A stretch of 64,000 bases of DNA from Stenotrophomonas sp. SAU14A_NAIMI4_8 (lineage in GTDB: Bacteria > Pseudomonadota > Gammaproteobacteria > Xanthomonadales > Xanthomonadaceae): NCBI RefSeq assembly GCF_003086695.1, contig NZ_CP025999.1, forward strand, positions 2,273,680 through 2,337,679. The letters are read 5' to 3'. Within the stretch, counting starts at the first letter, position 1, and every line of letters begins with the position of its first letter. The notes beneath the pieces are model-generated. The model was not told the DNA's origin, ran no database searches, and saw nothing but the letters and a program-made list of their open reading frames with translations. Position numbers and translations under genes: made by a program. Positions 32,989 to 41,776 of the stretch are shown here, in pieces.

Positions 32989-33942
32989 ATGTCTGCAGCT
33001 GCGCCCCTGCCCCGCCGACGCGCCCGCCTGCTGCGTACCCTGCGCCGCTGGTTCGACACCGGCAGCACTGCGAACGATGTGCCGGCAGCGCAGGCCGGGC
33101 GCATCGACTGGCTGCGCGCGGTGCCCTTCGTGCTGCTGCACGTGGCCTGCCTGGGGGTGATCTGGGTAGGCGTGTCCTGGACCGCCGTTGCGGTGGCGGC
33201 CGCACTGTACGCCGTGCGCATGTTCGCCATCACCGGTTTCTACCACCGCTATTTTTCCCACCGCACCTTCCAGACCTCGCGCCTGGTGCAGTTCGCGTTC
33301 GCGGTGATCGGCGCCGCCAGCGTGCAGCGCGGGCCGCTGTGGTGGGCCGCGCACCACCGCCATCACCACCGCCATGCCGACCAGCCGCAGGATCCGCATT
33401 CACCGAACGAAGTCGGCTTCTGGCGCAGCCACATGGGCTGGTTCCTGACCCGCGAAGCCTTCAGCACCGATCTCAGCCGCGTGCCGGACCTGGCCCGCTA
33501 CCCCGAGCTGCGCTGGCTGGATCGCTTCGACATCGCCGTGCCGGTGCTGTTGGCCGCGGCCCTGTTCGGGCTGGGCGAACTGCTGCAGCACACCGCGCCG
33601 GGCCTGCACACCAGCGGCCCGCAGCTGCTGGTCTGGGGCTTCTTCATCTCCACCGTGGTGCTGTTCCACGCCACGGTCACCATCAATTCGCTGGCCCATC
33701 GCTTCGGCAGCCGCCGCTTCGATACGCGCGATGACAGCCGCAACAACCTGTGGCTGGCCCTGCTCACCTTCGGCGAGGGCTGGCACAACAACCATCACTT
33801 CTTCCCCGGCACGGTGCGCCAGGGTTTCCGCTGGTGGGAAGTCGACCTGACCTGGTACGGCCTGCGTGCGATGGCGGCGGTCGGCCTGGTGAAAGGACTC
33901 AAACCCATACCCGACTGGGTGCTGGCCAAGGCGAGGCACTGA
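32989..33942 (+). CDS. Membrane fatty-acid desaturase (acyl-CoA/Δ9 type)
   Basis: This 317-residue di-iron membrane enzyme inserts a double bond into an acyl chain. The three histidine boxes are present: HRYFSH (86-91), HHRHHHRH (122-129) and HNNHH (266-270). Hydrophobic spans flank them (FVLLHVACLGVIWVGVSWT, VPVLLAAALFGLGELL, LLVWGFFISTVVLFHATVTI). The ATG at 32989 was chosen over one upstream because the upstream frame runs through the ECF promoter. It is the first gene of an eight-gene plus-strand lipid operon. The next gene begins 1 bp after its stop. Confidence 0.92.
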   Translation: MSAAAPLPRRRARLLRTLRRWFDTGSTANDVPAAQAGRIDWLRAVPFVLLHVACLGVIWVGVSWTAVAVAAALYAVRMFAITGFYHRYFSHRTFQTSRLVQFAFAVIGAASVQRGPLWWAAHHRHHHRHADQPQDPHSPNEVGFWRSHMGWFLTREAFSTDLSRVPDLARYPELRWLDRFDIAVPVLLAAALFGLGELLQHTAPGLHTSGPQLLVWGFFISTVVLFHATVTINSLAHRFGSRRFDTRDDSRNNLWLALLTFGEGWHNNHHFFPGTVRQGFRWWEVDLTWYGLRAMAAVGLVKGLKPIPDWVLAKARH

Positions 33943-33943
33943 C

Positions 33944-35221
33944 ATGCGCATCGCAATCATCGGATCGGGCATTGCAGGGCTGGCCAGTGCCTGGTGGCTG
34001 GACGGCGAACATGAAGTCACGCTGTTCGAGGCCAACGATTATCTGGGTGGGCATACCCACACCCATGACGTCACCGTGGATGGGCGCCCGCTCGCCGTCG
34101 ATACCGGCTTCATCGTCTTCAACGAGCAGCACTACCCGCTGCTCACCGGGCTGTTCAACGAGCTGGGCGTGGCCTCGCAGCCCACCACCATGAGCTTTTC
34201 CATGCACAGCGAGCGCAGCGGCGTGGAGTACAACGCCACTTCGCTTGATGGCTTGTTCTGCCAGCGCCGCAACCTGGTCTCGCCGCGCTTCTGGGGCATG
34301 CTGGCCGACCTGCGCCGCTTCTATCGCCAGGCGCCGGCCCTGCTGCAGGAAGAACACGGCCCCACCCTGGGCCAATACCTGCAGCAGCACGGCTACGGCC
34401 AGGCCTTCGTCGATGAGCACCTGCTGCCGATGGCCTCGGCGCTGTGGTCGTCGCCCACGGCCACGGTGCTGGACTTCCCGGCGCGCTACCTGGTGCAGTT
34501 CATGGCCAACCACCAGATGCTGCAGATAACCGGGCGCCAGCCGTGGCGGGTGGTACGCGGCGGTTCGGTGCGCTACGTGGATGCCCTGCGCGCGCGCTGG
34601 CAGGTACGCGAACGCCTGGAGTGCCCGGTACACGCGGTGGAACGCCTGCCGTGGGGCGTACGCATCCACAGTGCCGCCGGCGTGGAAGGCTTTGATGAAG
34701 TCATCCTGGCCTGCCACAGCGACCAGGCCCTGGCCCTGCTGCAGCAGGTGGACCCAGTGGAACGCGCGGTGTTGGGCGCGATCCGCTACCAGCCCAATGA
34801 AGCCGTGCTGCACACCGATGCCTCCCTGCTGCCGCGCAACCGCAAGGCCTGGGCCGCATGGAATGCCCATGTGCCGCGCGCGCCCGATGCGGCCTGCACG
34901 GTCAGCTACTGCATGAATCTGCTGCAGGGCCTGCCCGGCGATACGCCACTGGTAGTCACCCTGAACCGCAGCGATGCCATCGATCCGGACAAGGTGCTGC
35001 GCCGCCTGCAGTACGCGCACCCGGTGCACGACCACGCTGCCGTACGCGCACAGCAGCGCTGGGGTGAAGTGCAGGGTCGCCACCACACGTGGTTTGCTGG
35101 CGCCTACTGGGGCTGGGGCTTCCACGAGGACGGCATCCGCAGCGCCCGCCGGGTGGTGGATGCGCTGCGCGAGCGTACCGCCCAGGCCAGCAGCACCTTC
35201 GATGTGGAAGTGCCGGCATGA
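33944..35221 (+). CDS. FAD-dependent amine-oxidase-like oxidoreductase
   Basis: This 425-residue protein has an N-terminal FAD site (IAIIGSGIAGLASAWWLDGE, then VTLFEANDYLGGHTHTHD) and a C-terminal FAD-contact segment (WFAGAYWGWGFHEDGIRSARR). The family acts as flavin desaturases or isomerases, and neighbours of this type recur next to DUF1365 and CFA-synthase genes in ChrR-controlled loci. In Rhodobacter a related gene set makes furan fatty acids; a role in fatty-acid dehydrogenation is inferred. The stop overlaps the DUF1365 start by 4 bp. Confidence 0.85.
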   Translation: MRIAIIGSGIAGLASAWWLDGEHEVTLFEANDYLGGHTHTHDVTVDGRPLAVDTGFIVFNEQHYPLLTGLFNELGVASQPTTMSFSMHSERSGVEYNATSLDGLFCQRRNLVSPRFWGMLADLRRFYRQAPALLQEEHGPTLGQYLQQHGYGQAFVDEHLLPMASALWSSPTATVLDFPARYLVQFMANHQMLQITGRQPWRVVRGGSVRYVDALRARWQVRERLECPVHAVERLPWGVRIHSAAGVEGFDEVILACHSDQALALLQQVDPVERAVLGAIRYQPNEAVLHTDASLLPRNRKAWAAWNAHVPRAPDAACTVSYCMNLLQGLPGDTPLVVTLNRSDAIDPDKVLRRLQYAHPVHDHAAVRAQQRWGEVQGRHHTWFAGAYWGWGFHEDGIRSARRVVDALRERTAQASSTFDVEVPA

Positions 35222-35985
35222 GCGGCAGCGCCCTCTACTTCGGCCATGTGCTGCACCGCCGTCACCAGCCGCACGCGCATGCGTTCCGCTACCCGATCGC
35301 GCAGCTGCTGCTGGATCTGAACGAACTGGACAGCGTGTTTGCCGGGCGCTGGCTGTGGTCGGTGAACCGCCGCAACGTGGCCGAGTTCCGCCGCAGCGAT
35401 TATTTCGGCGATCCGGACCAGCCGCTGGCCGATGCCGTGCGCGACCATGCGGCCCGCGAGCTGGGCTATCGCCCACAGGGCCCGGTGCGGCTGCTCACCC
35501 ACCTGCGCTTTGGCGGCCATGTGTTCAATCCGGTCAGCTTCTACTACTGCTATCGCGCCGATGGCCAGACCCTGGACTGCATCGTGGCCGAGATCACCAA
35601 TACGCCCTGGAAAGAGCGCCACGCCTACGTGCTGCCGGTTGCGCGTGCCCTGCATGGCAACCAGGATCTGCGCTGGCAGTTCGACAAGGCCTTCCATGTA
35701 TCGCCGTTCATGGCCATGGATTGCCACTACGACTGGCGCTTCAACCTGCCCGGCGAGCAACTGCGCGTGCACATGCAGGTCTGGCGCGACGGTGTGCGCC
35801 AGTTCGATGCCACCCAGAACATGCAGCGCCGGCCGCTGGATGGGCCCGGCCTGGCCCGGGTGCTGGCCGCCTACCCCCTGATGACCGTGCAGGTGGTGGC
35901 CGCCATTCATTGGCAGGCCCTGCGCCTGTGGCTGAAGCGCAACCCTGTGCACGACCACCCTTCCCTTGCCGAGAAACCGCGATGA
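35218..35985 (+). CDS. DUF1365 protein
   Basis: This 255-residue protein matches DUF1365 throughout: YFGHVLHRRHQPHAHAFRYP, LLTHLRFGGHVFNPVSFYYC, AEITNTPWKERHAYVL, FHVSPFMAMDCHYDWRFN. Family members nearly always sit between an FAD oxidoreductase and a CFA-synthase gene, as here, but their biochemical role is not established. There is no signal peptide. It is coupled on both sides by 4-bp ATGA overlaps. Confidence 0.88.
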   Translation: MSGSALYFGHVLHRRHQPHAHAFRYPIAQLLLDLNELDSVFAGRWLWSVNRRNVAEFRRSDYFGDPDQPLADAVRDHAARELGYRPQGPVRLLTHLRFGGHVFNPVSFYYCYRADGQTLDCIVAEITNTPWKERHAYVLPVARALHGNQDLRWQFDKAFHVSPFMAMDCHYDWRFNLPGEQLRVHMQVWRDGVRQFDATQNMQRRPLDGPGLARVLAAYPLMTVQVVAAIHWQALRLWLKRNPVHDHPSLAEKPR

Positions 35986-37241
35986 ACGAACTCACTCCCT
36001 CGGTGTCCCTGGCCCCGCCCGGCGCGCTGGACGCCTTCCTGCGCCGCCGCCTGCTGGACCAGCTGGCACCGCTGCGCGAAGGCAGCCTGCTGGTGCGCGA
36101 TGCCTTTGGCGAACAACGGCTGGGGGAACCCGGCGGCGAGCTGCACGCCACGGTGACCATCGAAGACCCGGCGTTCTATCGCAAGGTAGCCGCGCAGGGC
36201 AGCGTGGGTGCGGGCGAGAGCTATATCGACGGTGATTGGCGCTGTGAGGACCTGGTGGCGCTGGTGCAGCTGCTGGTTCGCAACCGCGACCTGCTAGACG
36301 GCATGGAGCGCGGCCCGGCGCGCGTGGGCGGCTGGCTGCTGCGCGGCTGGAACCGCCTGCGCCGCAACAGCCGCGCCGGCAGCCGGCGCAACATCGCCGC
36401 CCACTACGACCTGGGCAACGACTTCTTCAGCCTGTTCCTGTCGCCGGACCTGATGTATTCCTCGGCACTGTTCGCCAACGAACAGGAAACATTGGAAGCC
36501 GCATCTCAGCGCAAGCTGGACCGCATCTGCCGGCAGCTGCAGTTGCAGCCGGGCGACCGCGTGGTGGAAATCGGCACCGGCTGGGGCGGCTTCGCCCTGC
36601 ATGCCACACGGCACTACGGCTGCCATGTGACCACCACCACCATTTCCGCCGAACAGCACGCGCTGGCGCAGCAACGCGTGCGCGAGGCCGGCCTGCAGGA
36701 CCGCATCGTCCTGCTTACCCAGGACTATCGCGACCTGCAGGGGCCGTTCGACAAGCTGGTCTCGATCGAGATGATCGAAGCCGTTGGCGCCGAATACCTG
36801 GACACTTACCTGGCCACCCTGCAGCGCCTGCTGAAGCCCGATGGTGTAGCCCTGCTGCAGGCAATCACCATCGAAGACCATCGCTACGAGCAGGCGCGCC
36901 GCAGCGTGGACTACATCAAGCGCTTCGTGTTTCCCGGCAGCTTCATTCCCTCCATCAACGCGATCATGGCCGCCAAGACCCGCAGCAGCGACCTGCAGCT
37001 GGTGGCCCAGCACGACTTCGGGCACTCCTATGCCCTGACCCTGCGCGCCTGGCGGCAGCGCTTCCTGGCCCAGCGCAGCGCCGTGCAGGCACAAGGCTTC
37101 GACGCGCGCTTCTGCCGCCTGTGGGAGTTCTATCTGGCCTACTGCGAGGGCGGCTTCCTGGAACGTTCGATCGGCGTGTCGCACCTGTTGCTGGCGCGCC
37201 CCGGCTTCCGCCCCGCCGGCAATGCCGGGCAGGCGGTGTGA
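35982..37241 (+). CDS. CFA-synthase-family methyltransferase 1
   Basis: This 419-residue SAM-dependent enzyme modifies double bonds in phospholipid acyl chains. It has an N-terminal lipid-contact domain (about 1-130), the SAM site VVEIGTGWGGFALHATRHYG, the following ISAEQHALAQQRV, the acidic LVSIEMIEAVGAEYLDTY and the C-terminal CFA block (DFGHSYALTLRAWRQRFLAQ, FCRLWEFYLAYCEGGFLER). The length fits cyclopropane-fatty-acyl-phospholipid synthase. A second, distinct homologue lies 1.3 kb downstream in the same operon, so one of the two may catalyse plain methylation rather than ring formation. Confidence 0.9.
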   Translation: MNELTPSVSLAPPGALDAFLRRRLLDQLAPLREGSLLVRDAFGEQRLGEPGGELHATVTIEDPAFYRKVAAQGSVGAGESYIDGDWRCEDLVALVQLLVRNRDLLDGMERGPARVGGWLLRGWNRLRRNSRAGSRRNIAAHYDLGNDFFSLFLSPDLMYSSALFANEQETLEAASQRKLDRICRQLQLQPGDRVVEIGTGWGGFALHATRHYGCHVTTTTISAEQHALAQQRVREAGLQDRIVLLTQDYRDLQGPFDKLVSIEMIEAVGAEYLDTYLATLQRLLKPDGVALLQAITIEDHRYEQARRSVDYIKRFVFPGSFIPSINAIMAAKTRSSDLQLVAQHDFGHSYALTLRAWRQRFLAQRSAVQAQGFDARFCRLWEFYLAYCEGGFLERSIGVSHLLLARPGFRPAGNAGQAV

Positions 37242-37242
37242 G

Positions 37243-37791
37243 ATGCGCCGCACCTGGGTCAATCTGCTCGGCAACCAGGCAGTCTGGCTGTGCGCCGTGG
37301 CCGGTGCCGCACGCGGCTGGCAGTGGCCGGCCCTGCTGGCCGCGACGATCTATATCGGCAGCCAGTTGATGACCTCGCCACAGCCCCGACTGGACCTGAA
37401 ACTGCTGGCGCTGGCCCTGGCCTGCGCGTGGCTGGTGGACGGCGTGGTGGCCGCCACCGGCAGCGTGCGCTATGCCGCCGCCCCATTCGGCTGGGCACCA
37501 CCGCCGTGGATCTGTGCGCTGTGGGCCGCCTTCGCCATGACCCTGACCGCATCGATGGCCTTCCTGCAGCGGCATTGGCTGCTGCCGATCCTGTTCGGCC
37601 TGCTGCTGGCGCCGCTGGCCTACCTGTCGGCCGCACGCGGTTTCGATGCGGTCGCCTTCGCTGAACCCCGTTGGCAGGGCCTGGCGCTGCTGGGCCTGGG
37701 CTGGGCGGTGGCACTGCCGCTGCTGGTCGGAATGGCCCGCCATGGCGCCCGCGCACCGCGCCGGCCCCTGCTGCAGAGGGCGCGACCATGA
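37243..37791 (+). CDS. DUF2878 membrane protein
   Basis: This 182-residue integral membrane protein has about five or six hydrophobic spans (GNQAVWLCAVAGAARGW, LALALACAWLVDGVVAATG, PPWICALWAAFAMTLTASMA, LLPILFGLLLAPLAYLSA, LALLGLGWAVALPLLVGMA). It matches DUF2878, a family of unknown function tied to CFA/DUF1365 lipid loci. The ATG follows the previous stop by 1 bp. It overlaps the next gene by 4 bp. Confidence 0.82.
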   Translation: MRRTWVNLLGNQAVWLCAVAGAARGWQWPALLAATIYIGSQLMTSPQPRLDLKLLALALACAWLVDGVVAATGSVRYAAAPFGWAPPPWICALWAAFAMTLTASMAFLQRHWLLPILFGLLLAPLAYLSAARGFDAVAFAEPRWQGLALLGLGWAVALPLLVGMARHGARAPRRPLLQRARP

Positions 37792-38573
37792 GCGGCCTGC
37801 TGTGGGTGCTGCTGTACGCCGCGCTGGTGATGAGCTGGGGTTGGGCCTGGCAGCGCCGCCACGACAACATCGGCGTGGTCGATGTGCTGTGGGCCAAGGG
37901 CGTGGCGGCCGCTGCGCTGCTGCTGGCCTGGTTGGGTGAGGGGGTGCCGGCACCGCGTATCGCGCTGGCGGTGCTGGGCGGGCTGTGGGGCACCCGGCTG
38001 GCCCTGCACCTGTGGCAGCGCGTGCGCCACGAAGACGAAGACGGTCGCTACCGCTACCTGCGTGAACACTGGCACGGCCACCAAGGCAAGATCTTCGGCT
38101 TCTTCATGGCGCAGGCGCTGCTGGTAGTGCTGTTCGCCCTGCCGTTCGTTGCGGTGGCCGCCAATACCAGCACGCAGATGGGGGGCTGGATCGCCGCGGC
38201 GGTGGCAGTCTGGCTGCTCAGCGTGGGCGGTGAAAGCCTGGCCGACCGCCAACTGGCGCGTTTCCGCGCCAACCCGGCCAACAAGGGCCGCACCTGCCGC
38301 GACGGCCTCTGGCGCTACTCGCGGCACCCCAACTATTTCTTCGAATGGCTGCACTGGTTCGCCTACGTGCTGCTGGCCGTGGGCTCGCCGCTGTGGTGGC
38401 TGGCCTGGGCCGGCCCGCTGCTGATGTACGTGTTCCTGCGCTACCTCAGCGGTGTTCCGTTCACCGAAAAACAGGCGCTGCGCAGCCGTGGCGAGGACTA
38501 CCGCCAGTACCAGCGCAGCACCCCGATGTTCTTCCCGTGGTTCCCCCGCTCGCCCAAGGATCCCTCGCCATGA
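37788..38573 (+). CDS. DUF1295 protein (steroid 5-α-reductase-like membrane enzyme)
   Basis: This 261-residue polytopic membrane protein matches DUF1295: the N-terminal LLYAALVMSWGWAWQRRHDN, the central RYRYLREHWHGHQGKIFGFF, and the C-terminal GLWRYSRHPNYFFEWLHWFA, the NADPH-contact region shared with steroid reductases and ICMT-like methyltransferases. It may reduce a double bond or otherwise modify a lipid product of the operon; the substrate is unknown. It overlaps both neighbours by 4 bp. Confidence 0.87.
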   Translation: MSGLLWVLLYAALVMSWGWAWQRRHDNIGVVDVLWAKGVAAAALLLAWLGEGVPAPRIALAVLGGLWGTRLALHLWQRVRHEDEDGRYRYLREHWHGHQGKIFGFFMAQALLVVLFALPFVAVAANTSTQMGGWIAAAVAVWLLSVGGESLADRQLARFRANPANKGRTCRDGLWRYSRHPNYFFEWLHWFAYVLLAVGSPLWWLAWAGPLLMYVFLRYLSGVPFTEKQALRSRGEDYRQYQRSTPMFFPWFPRSPKDPSP

Positions 38574-39646
38574 ATGCGGTCACTTCGCTCCCCCCACCCA
38601 CCTTGGTTGAAACCGGACTGACCGGCTGGGCCGAACGCGGCTGGCTGCCCGATGGCGCGCTGCGCCTGGGCATCCGCCGCATGTGTGCGCAACGCCTGGC
38701 CGAAGAACAGGCCGGCGGCCTGCAGGCGCAGTCGCAACGGTTCCAGCAGCGCCTGCAGGAACTGTCCAGCAGCCCGCTGGCACTGCACGTGGATGCGGCC
38801 AACCGCCAGCACTATGAAGTGCCGGCCGCGTTCTTCCAGGCGTGCCTGGGCCACCGCCTGAAGTACAGCAGCTGCTATTACCGCACCGGTCACGAAACCC
38901 TGGACCAGGCCGAGGATGCGATGCTGGCACTGTATGGCGAGCGCGCCGGCCTGGCCGATGGCCAGGACATCCTGGAACTGGGTTGCGGCTGGGGCTCGCT
39001 GACCCTGTGGATGGCCGAGCGCTACCCCACGGCGCGCATCACCGCCGTGTCCAACTCGCACAGCCAGCGCGCACACATCATGGCGCAGTGCGAAGCGCGC
39101 GGCCTGCGCAACGTGCAGGTGCTCACCCGTGACGTGAATCTGCTGGAGCTGCCCGCGCACGCCTTCGACCGCTGCGTGTCGGTGGAAATGTTCGAGCACG
39201 TGCGCAATTACGCGCAGCTGCTGGGCCGCATCGCCGGCTGGCTGCGCCCGGACGGCGCGCTGTTCGTGCACATCTTCGCGCACCGCACGCTGATGTACCC
39301 GTTCGAAACCGAAGGCGATGACAACTGGATGGGTCGTCACTTCTTCACCGGCGGCCTGATGCCAGCCGCCGATACCCTGCTGCATTTCCAACACGACCTG
39401 CAGCTGCAGCAGCGCTGGCTGCTGGACGGTACCCACTACCAGCGCACGGCCAACCATTGGCTGGCCAACCAGGATGCAGCGCGCGAAGAACTGCTGCCCT
39501 TGCTGGCCCAGACCTATGGCAGCGACGCCGCCGCACGCGTGTGGTGGCAGCGCTGGCGCATGTTCTGGATGGCCTGCGCCGAGCTGTTCGGCTACGACGA
39601 CGGCCAGCAGTGGCTGGTTGCCCACTACCTGTTCCGCCCCCGCTGA
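38570..39646 (+). CDS. CFA-synthase-family methyltransferase 2
   Basis: This 358-residue SAM enzyme differs clearly from the first homologue (35982). It lacks the long N-terminal lipid domain and has the SAM site ILELGCGWGSLTLWMAERYP followed by AVSNSHSQRAHIMAQCEARG and SVEMFEHVRNYAQLLGRIAG. The C-terminal WWQRWRMFWMACAELFGYDD block resembles the plant-like CFA branch. In furan-fatty-acid loci such an enzyme adds a methyl group to an unsaturated chain, so it may be the methylating partner; this is inference. It is coupled to the preceding gene by ATGA, and the lipocalin gene follows after 12 bp. Confidence 0.87.
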   Translation: MNAVTSLPPPTLVETGLTGWAERGWLPDGALRLGIRRMCAQRLAEEQAGGLQAQSQRFQQRLQELSSSPLALHVDAANRQHYEVPAAFFQACLGHRLKYSSCYYRTGHETLDQAEDAMLALYGERAGLADGQDILELGCGWGSLTLWMAERYPTARITAVSNSHSQRAHIMAQCEARGLRNVQVLTRDVNLLELPAHAFDRCVSVEMFEHVRNYAQLLGRIAGWLRPDGALFVHIFAHRTLMYPFETEGDDNWMGRHFFTGGLMPAADTLLHFQHDLQLQQRWLLDGTHYQRTANHWLANQDAAREELLPLLAQTYGSDAAARVWWQRWRMFWMACAELFGYDDGQQWLVAHYLFRPR

Positions 39647-39658
39647 GCGAGGCCCACC

Positions 39659-40192
39659 ATGCGCATGCCGCCGCTGTTTTCCCTGCTGGCCGTGGCCCTG
39701 ATCGGCACCGGCTGCAGCAGCCAGGACACCCGCCCCCTGCCGCGCCCGGCGGCGGTGGATGTGCCGCGTTTCATGGGCGACTGGTACGTGATCGCCCATA
39801 TTCCGTCCTGGCCCGAACGCGAAGCCTTCGATGCAGTGGAAAGCTACGCACCGCGCCCCGATGGCCGCATCCAGACCACCTTTACCTACCGCAAGGGCAG
39901 CTTCCAGGCGCCGCTGAAAACCATGCACCCCATTGGCCGGGTGGAACCGGAAGGCGCCGGCGCGGTCTGGGGCATGCAGTTCGTCTGGCCCATCCAGGCC
40001 GAATACATCATCGCCTGGGTCGATACGGACTACGGCCAGACCATCGTCGGCCGCAGCAAGCGCGACTACGTCTGGTACATGGCCCGCACCCCGCAGGTGA
40101 GCGAGGCCCAGTACCAGCAGGCGGTCGCCCGCATCCAGGCGATGGGCTATGACATCAGCAAGTTGCGACGGGTGCCTCAATCCGTGCGCTAG
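39659..40192 (+). CDS. blc: Outer-membrane lipocalin (Blc-like lipoprotein)
   Basis: This 177-residue protein has a lipoprotein signal (LLAVALIGTGCSS), then the lipocalin motif RFMGDWYVIAHIP, the SFQAPLKTM and WPIQAEYIIAWVDTDY strands, and a C-terminal helix (QYQQAVARIQAMGYD). Bacterial lipocalins bind fatty acids or lysophospholipids at the outer membrane and are induced by envelope stress. As the last gene of the ECF-controlled lipid operon it may carry or recycle the modified fatty acid. Confidence 0.9.
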   Translation: MRMPPLFSLLAVALIGTGCSSQDTRPLPRPAAVDVPRFMGDWYVIAHIPSWPEREAFDAVESYAPRPDGRIQTTFTYRKGSFQAPLKTMHPIGRVEPEGAGAVWGMQFVWPIQAEYIIAWVDTDYGQTIVGRSKRDYVWYMARTPQVSEAQYQQAVARIQAMGYDISKLRRVPQSVR

Positions 40193-40265
40193 AAGCGCAA
40201 CGTGCCGTTCCAAAGGCCCATGGGCTGCCCCATAATCGCGCCTCCAAAATGGAGGAAACGTTTTC

Positions 40266-40529
40266 ATGGAGAATGCAGCACCGGCCAATCCGCCCAAGGA
40301 TTACCTGTTCGCCGCGATCCTGAGCATCTTCTGCGGCTTCTGGCCCTTCGGCATCGTGGCCACCGTCTACGCCAACAAGACCTCGTCGCTGAAGGCGACC
40401 GGGCAGATGGGTCCGGCCGCCGTCACCTCGCGCAAGGCCCTGCGCTGGATGATCGCCTCGTTTGTGACCCTGCCGGCCCTGCTGGTGGTGCTGATCGGCT
40501 GGGGCCTGATCAACCGGGCCATGATGTAA
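40266..40529 (+). CDS. CD225/dispanin-like small membrane protein
   Basis: This 87-residue protein has two membrane helices (YLFAAILSIFCGFWPFGIVA and WMIASFVTLPALLVVLIGWG) joined by a short polar loop (VYANKTSSLKATGQ). The pattern matches the CD225/dispanin family, which inserts into membranes and alters their bending or fusion. A strong ribosome site (GGAGGAAA) precedes the ATG. It lies 87 bp upstream of an SPFH gene with a hairpin between them, so it may be transcribed separately. Confidence 0.85.
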   Translation: MENAAPANPPKDYLFAAILSIFCGFWPFGIVATVYANKTSSLKATGQMGPAAVTSRKALRWMIASFVTLPALLVVLIGWGLINRAMM

Positions 40530-40539
40530 CCGCCGCAGC

Positions 40540-40558
40540 GGGGGTGGTTTCCACCCCC
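40540..40558. terminator. Hairpin after the dispanin-like gene
   Basis: GGGGGTGG-TTT-CCACCCCC is a perfect 8-bp stem 11 bp after the stop codon. There is no T-run. A TGATATATAG stretch follows at 40578-40587, shortly before the SPFH gene. Confidence 0.5.
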
Positions 40559-40579
40559 AACGCGCCCTGCCCGCGCTGA

Positions 40580-40585
40580 TATATA
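40580..40585 (+). promoter_or_regulatory. Possible -10 box of the SPFH operon
   Basis: TATATA preceded by TGA stands out in an otherwise GC-rich gap, 31 bp before the ATG at 40616. No convincing -35 box is visible 17 bp upstream. Confidence 0.3.
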
Positions 40586-40615
40586 GTCTGCCCAGACAAC
40601 CACACGGAGCAGGTC

Positions 40616-41755
40616 ATGGGTCTGGTACAGGCGGTCAAGGGTGCGGTAGGCGGTGTTCTGGCCGACCAGTGGAAGGATTTCTACACCGTGCCGACGGGCC
40701 TGCCGTCCACGGCGGCGCTGTTCGCGGCGGTGCCGCGTGGCACCAATGCCGGGCGCGGCTCCAACACCAGCGGTTCGTCCAACATCATCAGCAACGGCTC
40801 GAAGATCGTCGTGCCCGAAGGCTATGGCCTGCTGCTGTTCCAGGACGGTGCCATCACCGCCTTCGTGGCCGAGCCCGGTGGCTATGAATGGCGCTCGGAC
40901 GATCTGAACTCGCAATCGATCTTCGCCGGCGATGGGCTGGTCAGCACCTTCATCAAGCAGAGCTGGGAACGCTTCAAGTTCGGCGGCCAGCCCGGTTCGC
41001 AGCAGGCAGCGTTCTTTGTCTCGCTGAAGGAACTGCCGGACAACCGTTTCGGCACCCAGTCGGAAATCTACTGGGACGATGCCTTCCTCAATACCCAGGT
41101 TGGTGCGGTCACCCGTGGCTCGTACACGCTGAAGATCGTTGACCCGATCCTGTTCGTGAAGAACTTCGTGCCGGCCAGCTACCTGCAGCCCGGCCAGGTG
41201 TTCGATTTCACCGACATGGACAATGCCGCCGCCACCCAGCTGTTCAATGAAGTGGTGGGTTCGCTGGCGCCGGCCTTCAGCCTGTACAGCAACGACCCGG
41301 CCAAGGGCAACCGCATCACCAAGCTGCAGCAGGATTCGATCGGCTTCGCGCAGAGCCTGTCGGCCGCGGTGGAACAGGCCTACCAGTGGCAGAGCGATCG
41401 CGGCCTGGCCATCGTCAAGACGGCCATCGTCTCCATCGAGTACGACGCCAACACCCGCGAACTGCTGAAGACCGTGCAGCGCGCCGACGCTCTGTCCGGT
41501 GCGCGCGGCAATTCCAACCTGCAGGCCAGCGTGGCCCAGGGCATCCAGTCGGCCGGCGAGAACGGCGGCGCGGCCGGCCTGGTGGGCGTGGGCATGGCCT
41601 CGGGCATGTTCGGTGCCGGCAACCTGCAGCAGCCCACCGCCCCGGCGGCGGAAGACCCGGTGGCCAAGCTGAAAAAGGCCAAGGAAATGCTGGACCTGGG
41701 CCTGATCACGCAGAGCGACTACGACGCGCTGAAGGCCAAGGCGCTGGGGCTGTAA
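40616..41755 (+). CDS. SPFH-domain protein with C-terminal SHOCT motif
   Basis: This 379-residue protein belongs to the 'virion core protein'/YdjI group of SPFH (flotillin-like) proteins. The N-terminal part (WKDFYTVPTGLPSTAALFAA, KIVVPEGYGLLLFQDGAITA) and middle (FDFTDMDNAAATQLFNEVVG) match, and the C-terminal 33 residues (DPVAKLKKAKEMLDLGLIT) form a SHOCT oligomerisation motif. There is no membrane segment, so recruitment through partners is expected. In Bacillus the equivalent protein works with a zinc-ribbon membrane protein to bring PspA to the membrane. The zinc-ribbon gene follows after 21 bp. Confidence 0.87.
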   Translation: MGLVQAVKGAVGGVLADQWKDFYTVPTGLPSTAALFAAVPRGTNAGRGSNTSGSSNIISNGSKIVVPEGYGLLLFQDGAITAFVAEPGGYEWRSDDLNSQSIFAGDGLVSTFIKQSWERFKFGGQPGSQQAAFFVSLKELPDNRFGTQSEIYWDDAFLNTQVGAVTRGSYTLKIVDPILFVKNFVPASYLQPGQVFDFTDMDNAAATQLFNEVVGSLAPAFSLYSNDPAKGNRITKLQQDSIGFAQSLSAAVEQAYQWQSDRGLAIVKTAIVSIEYDANTRELLKTVQRADALSGARGNSNLQASVAQGIQSAGENGGAAGLVGVGMASGMFGAGNLQQPTAPAAEDPVAKLKKAKEMLDLGLITQSDYDALKAKALGL

Positions 41756-41776
41756 CCGGCAGGACCGACCACCACC

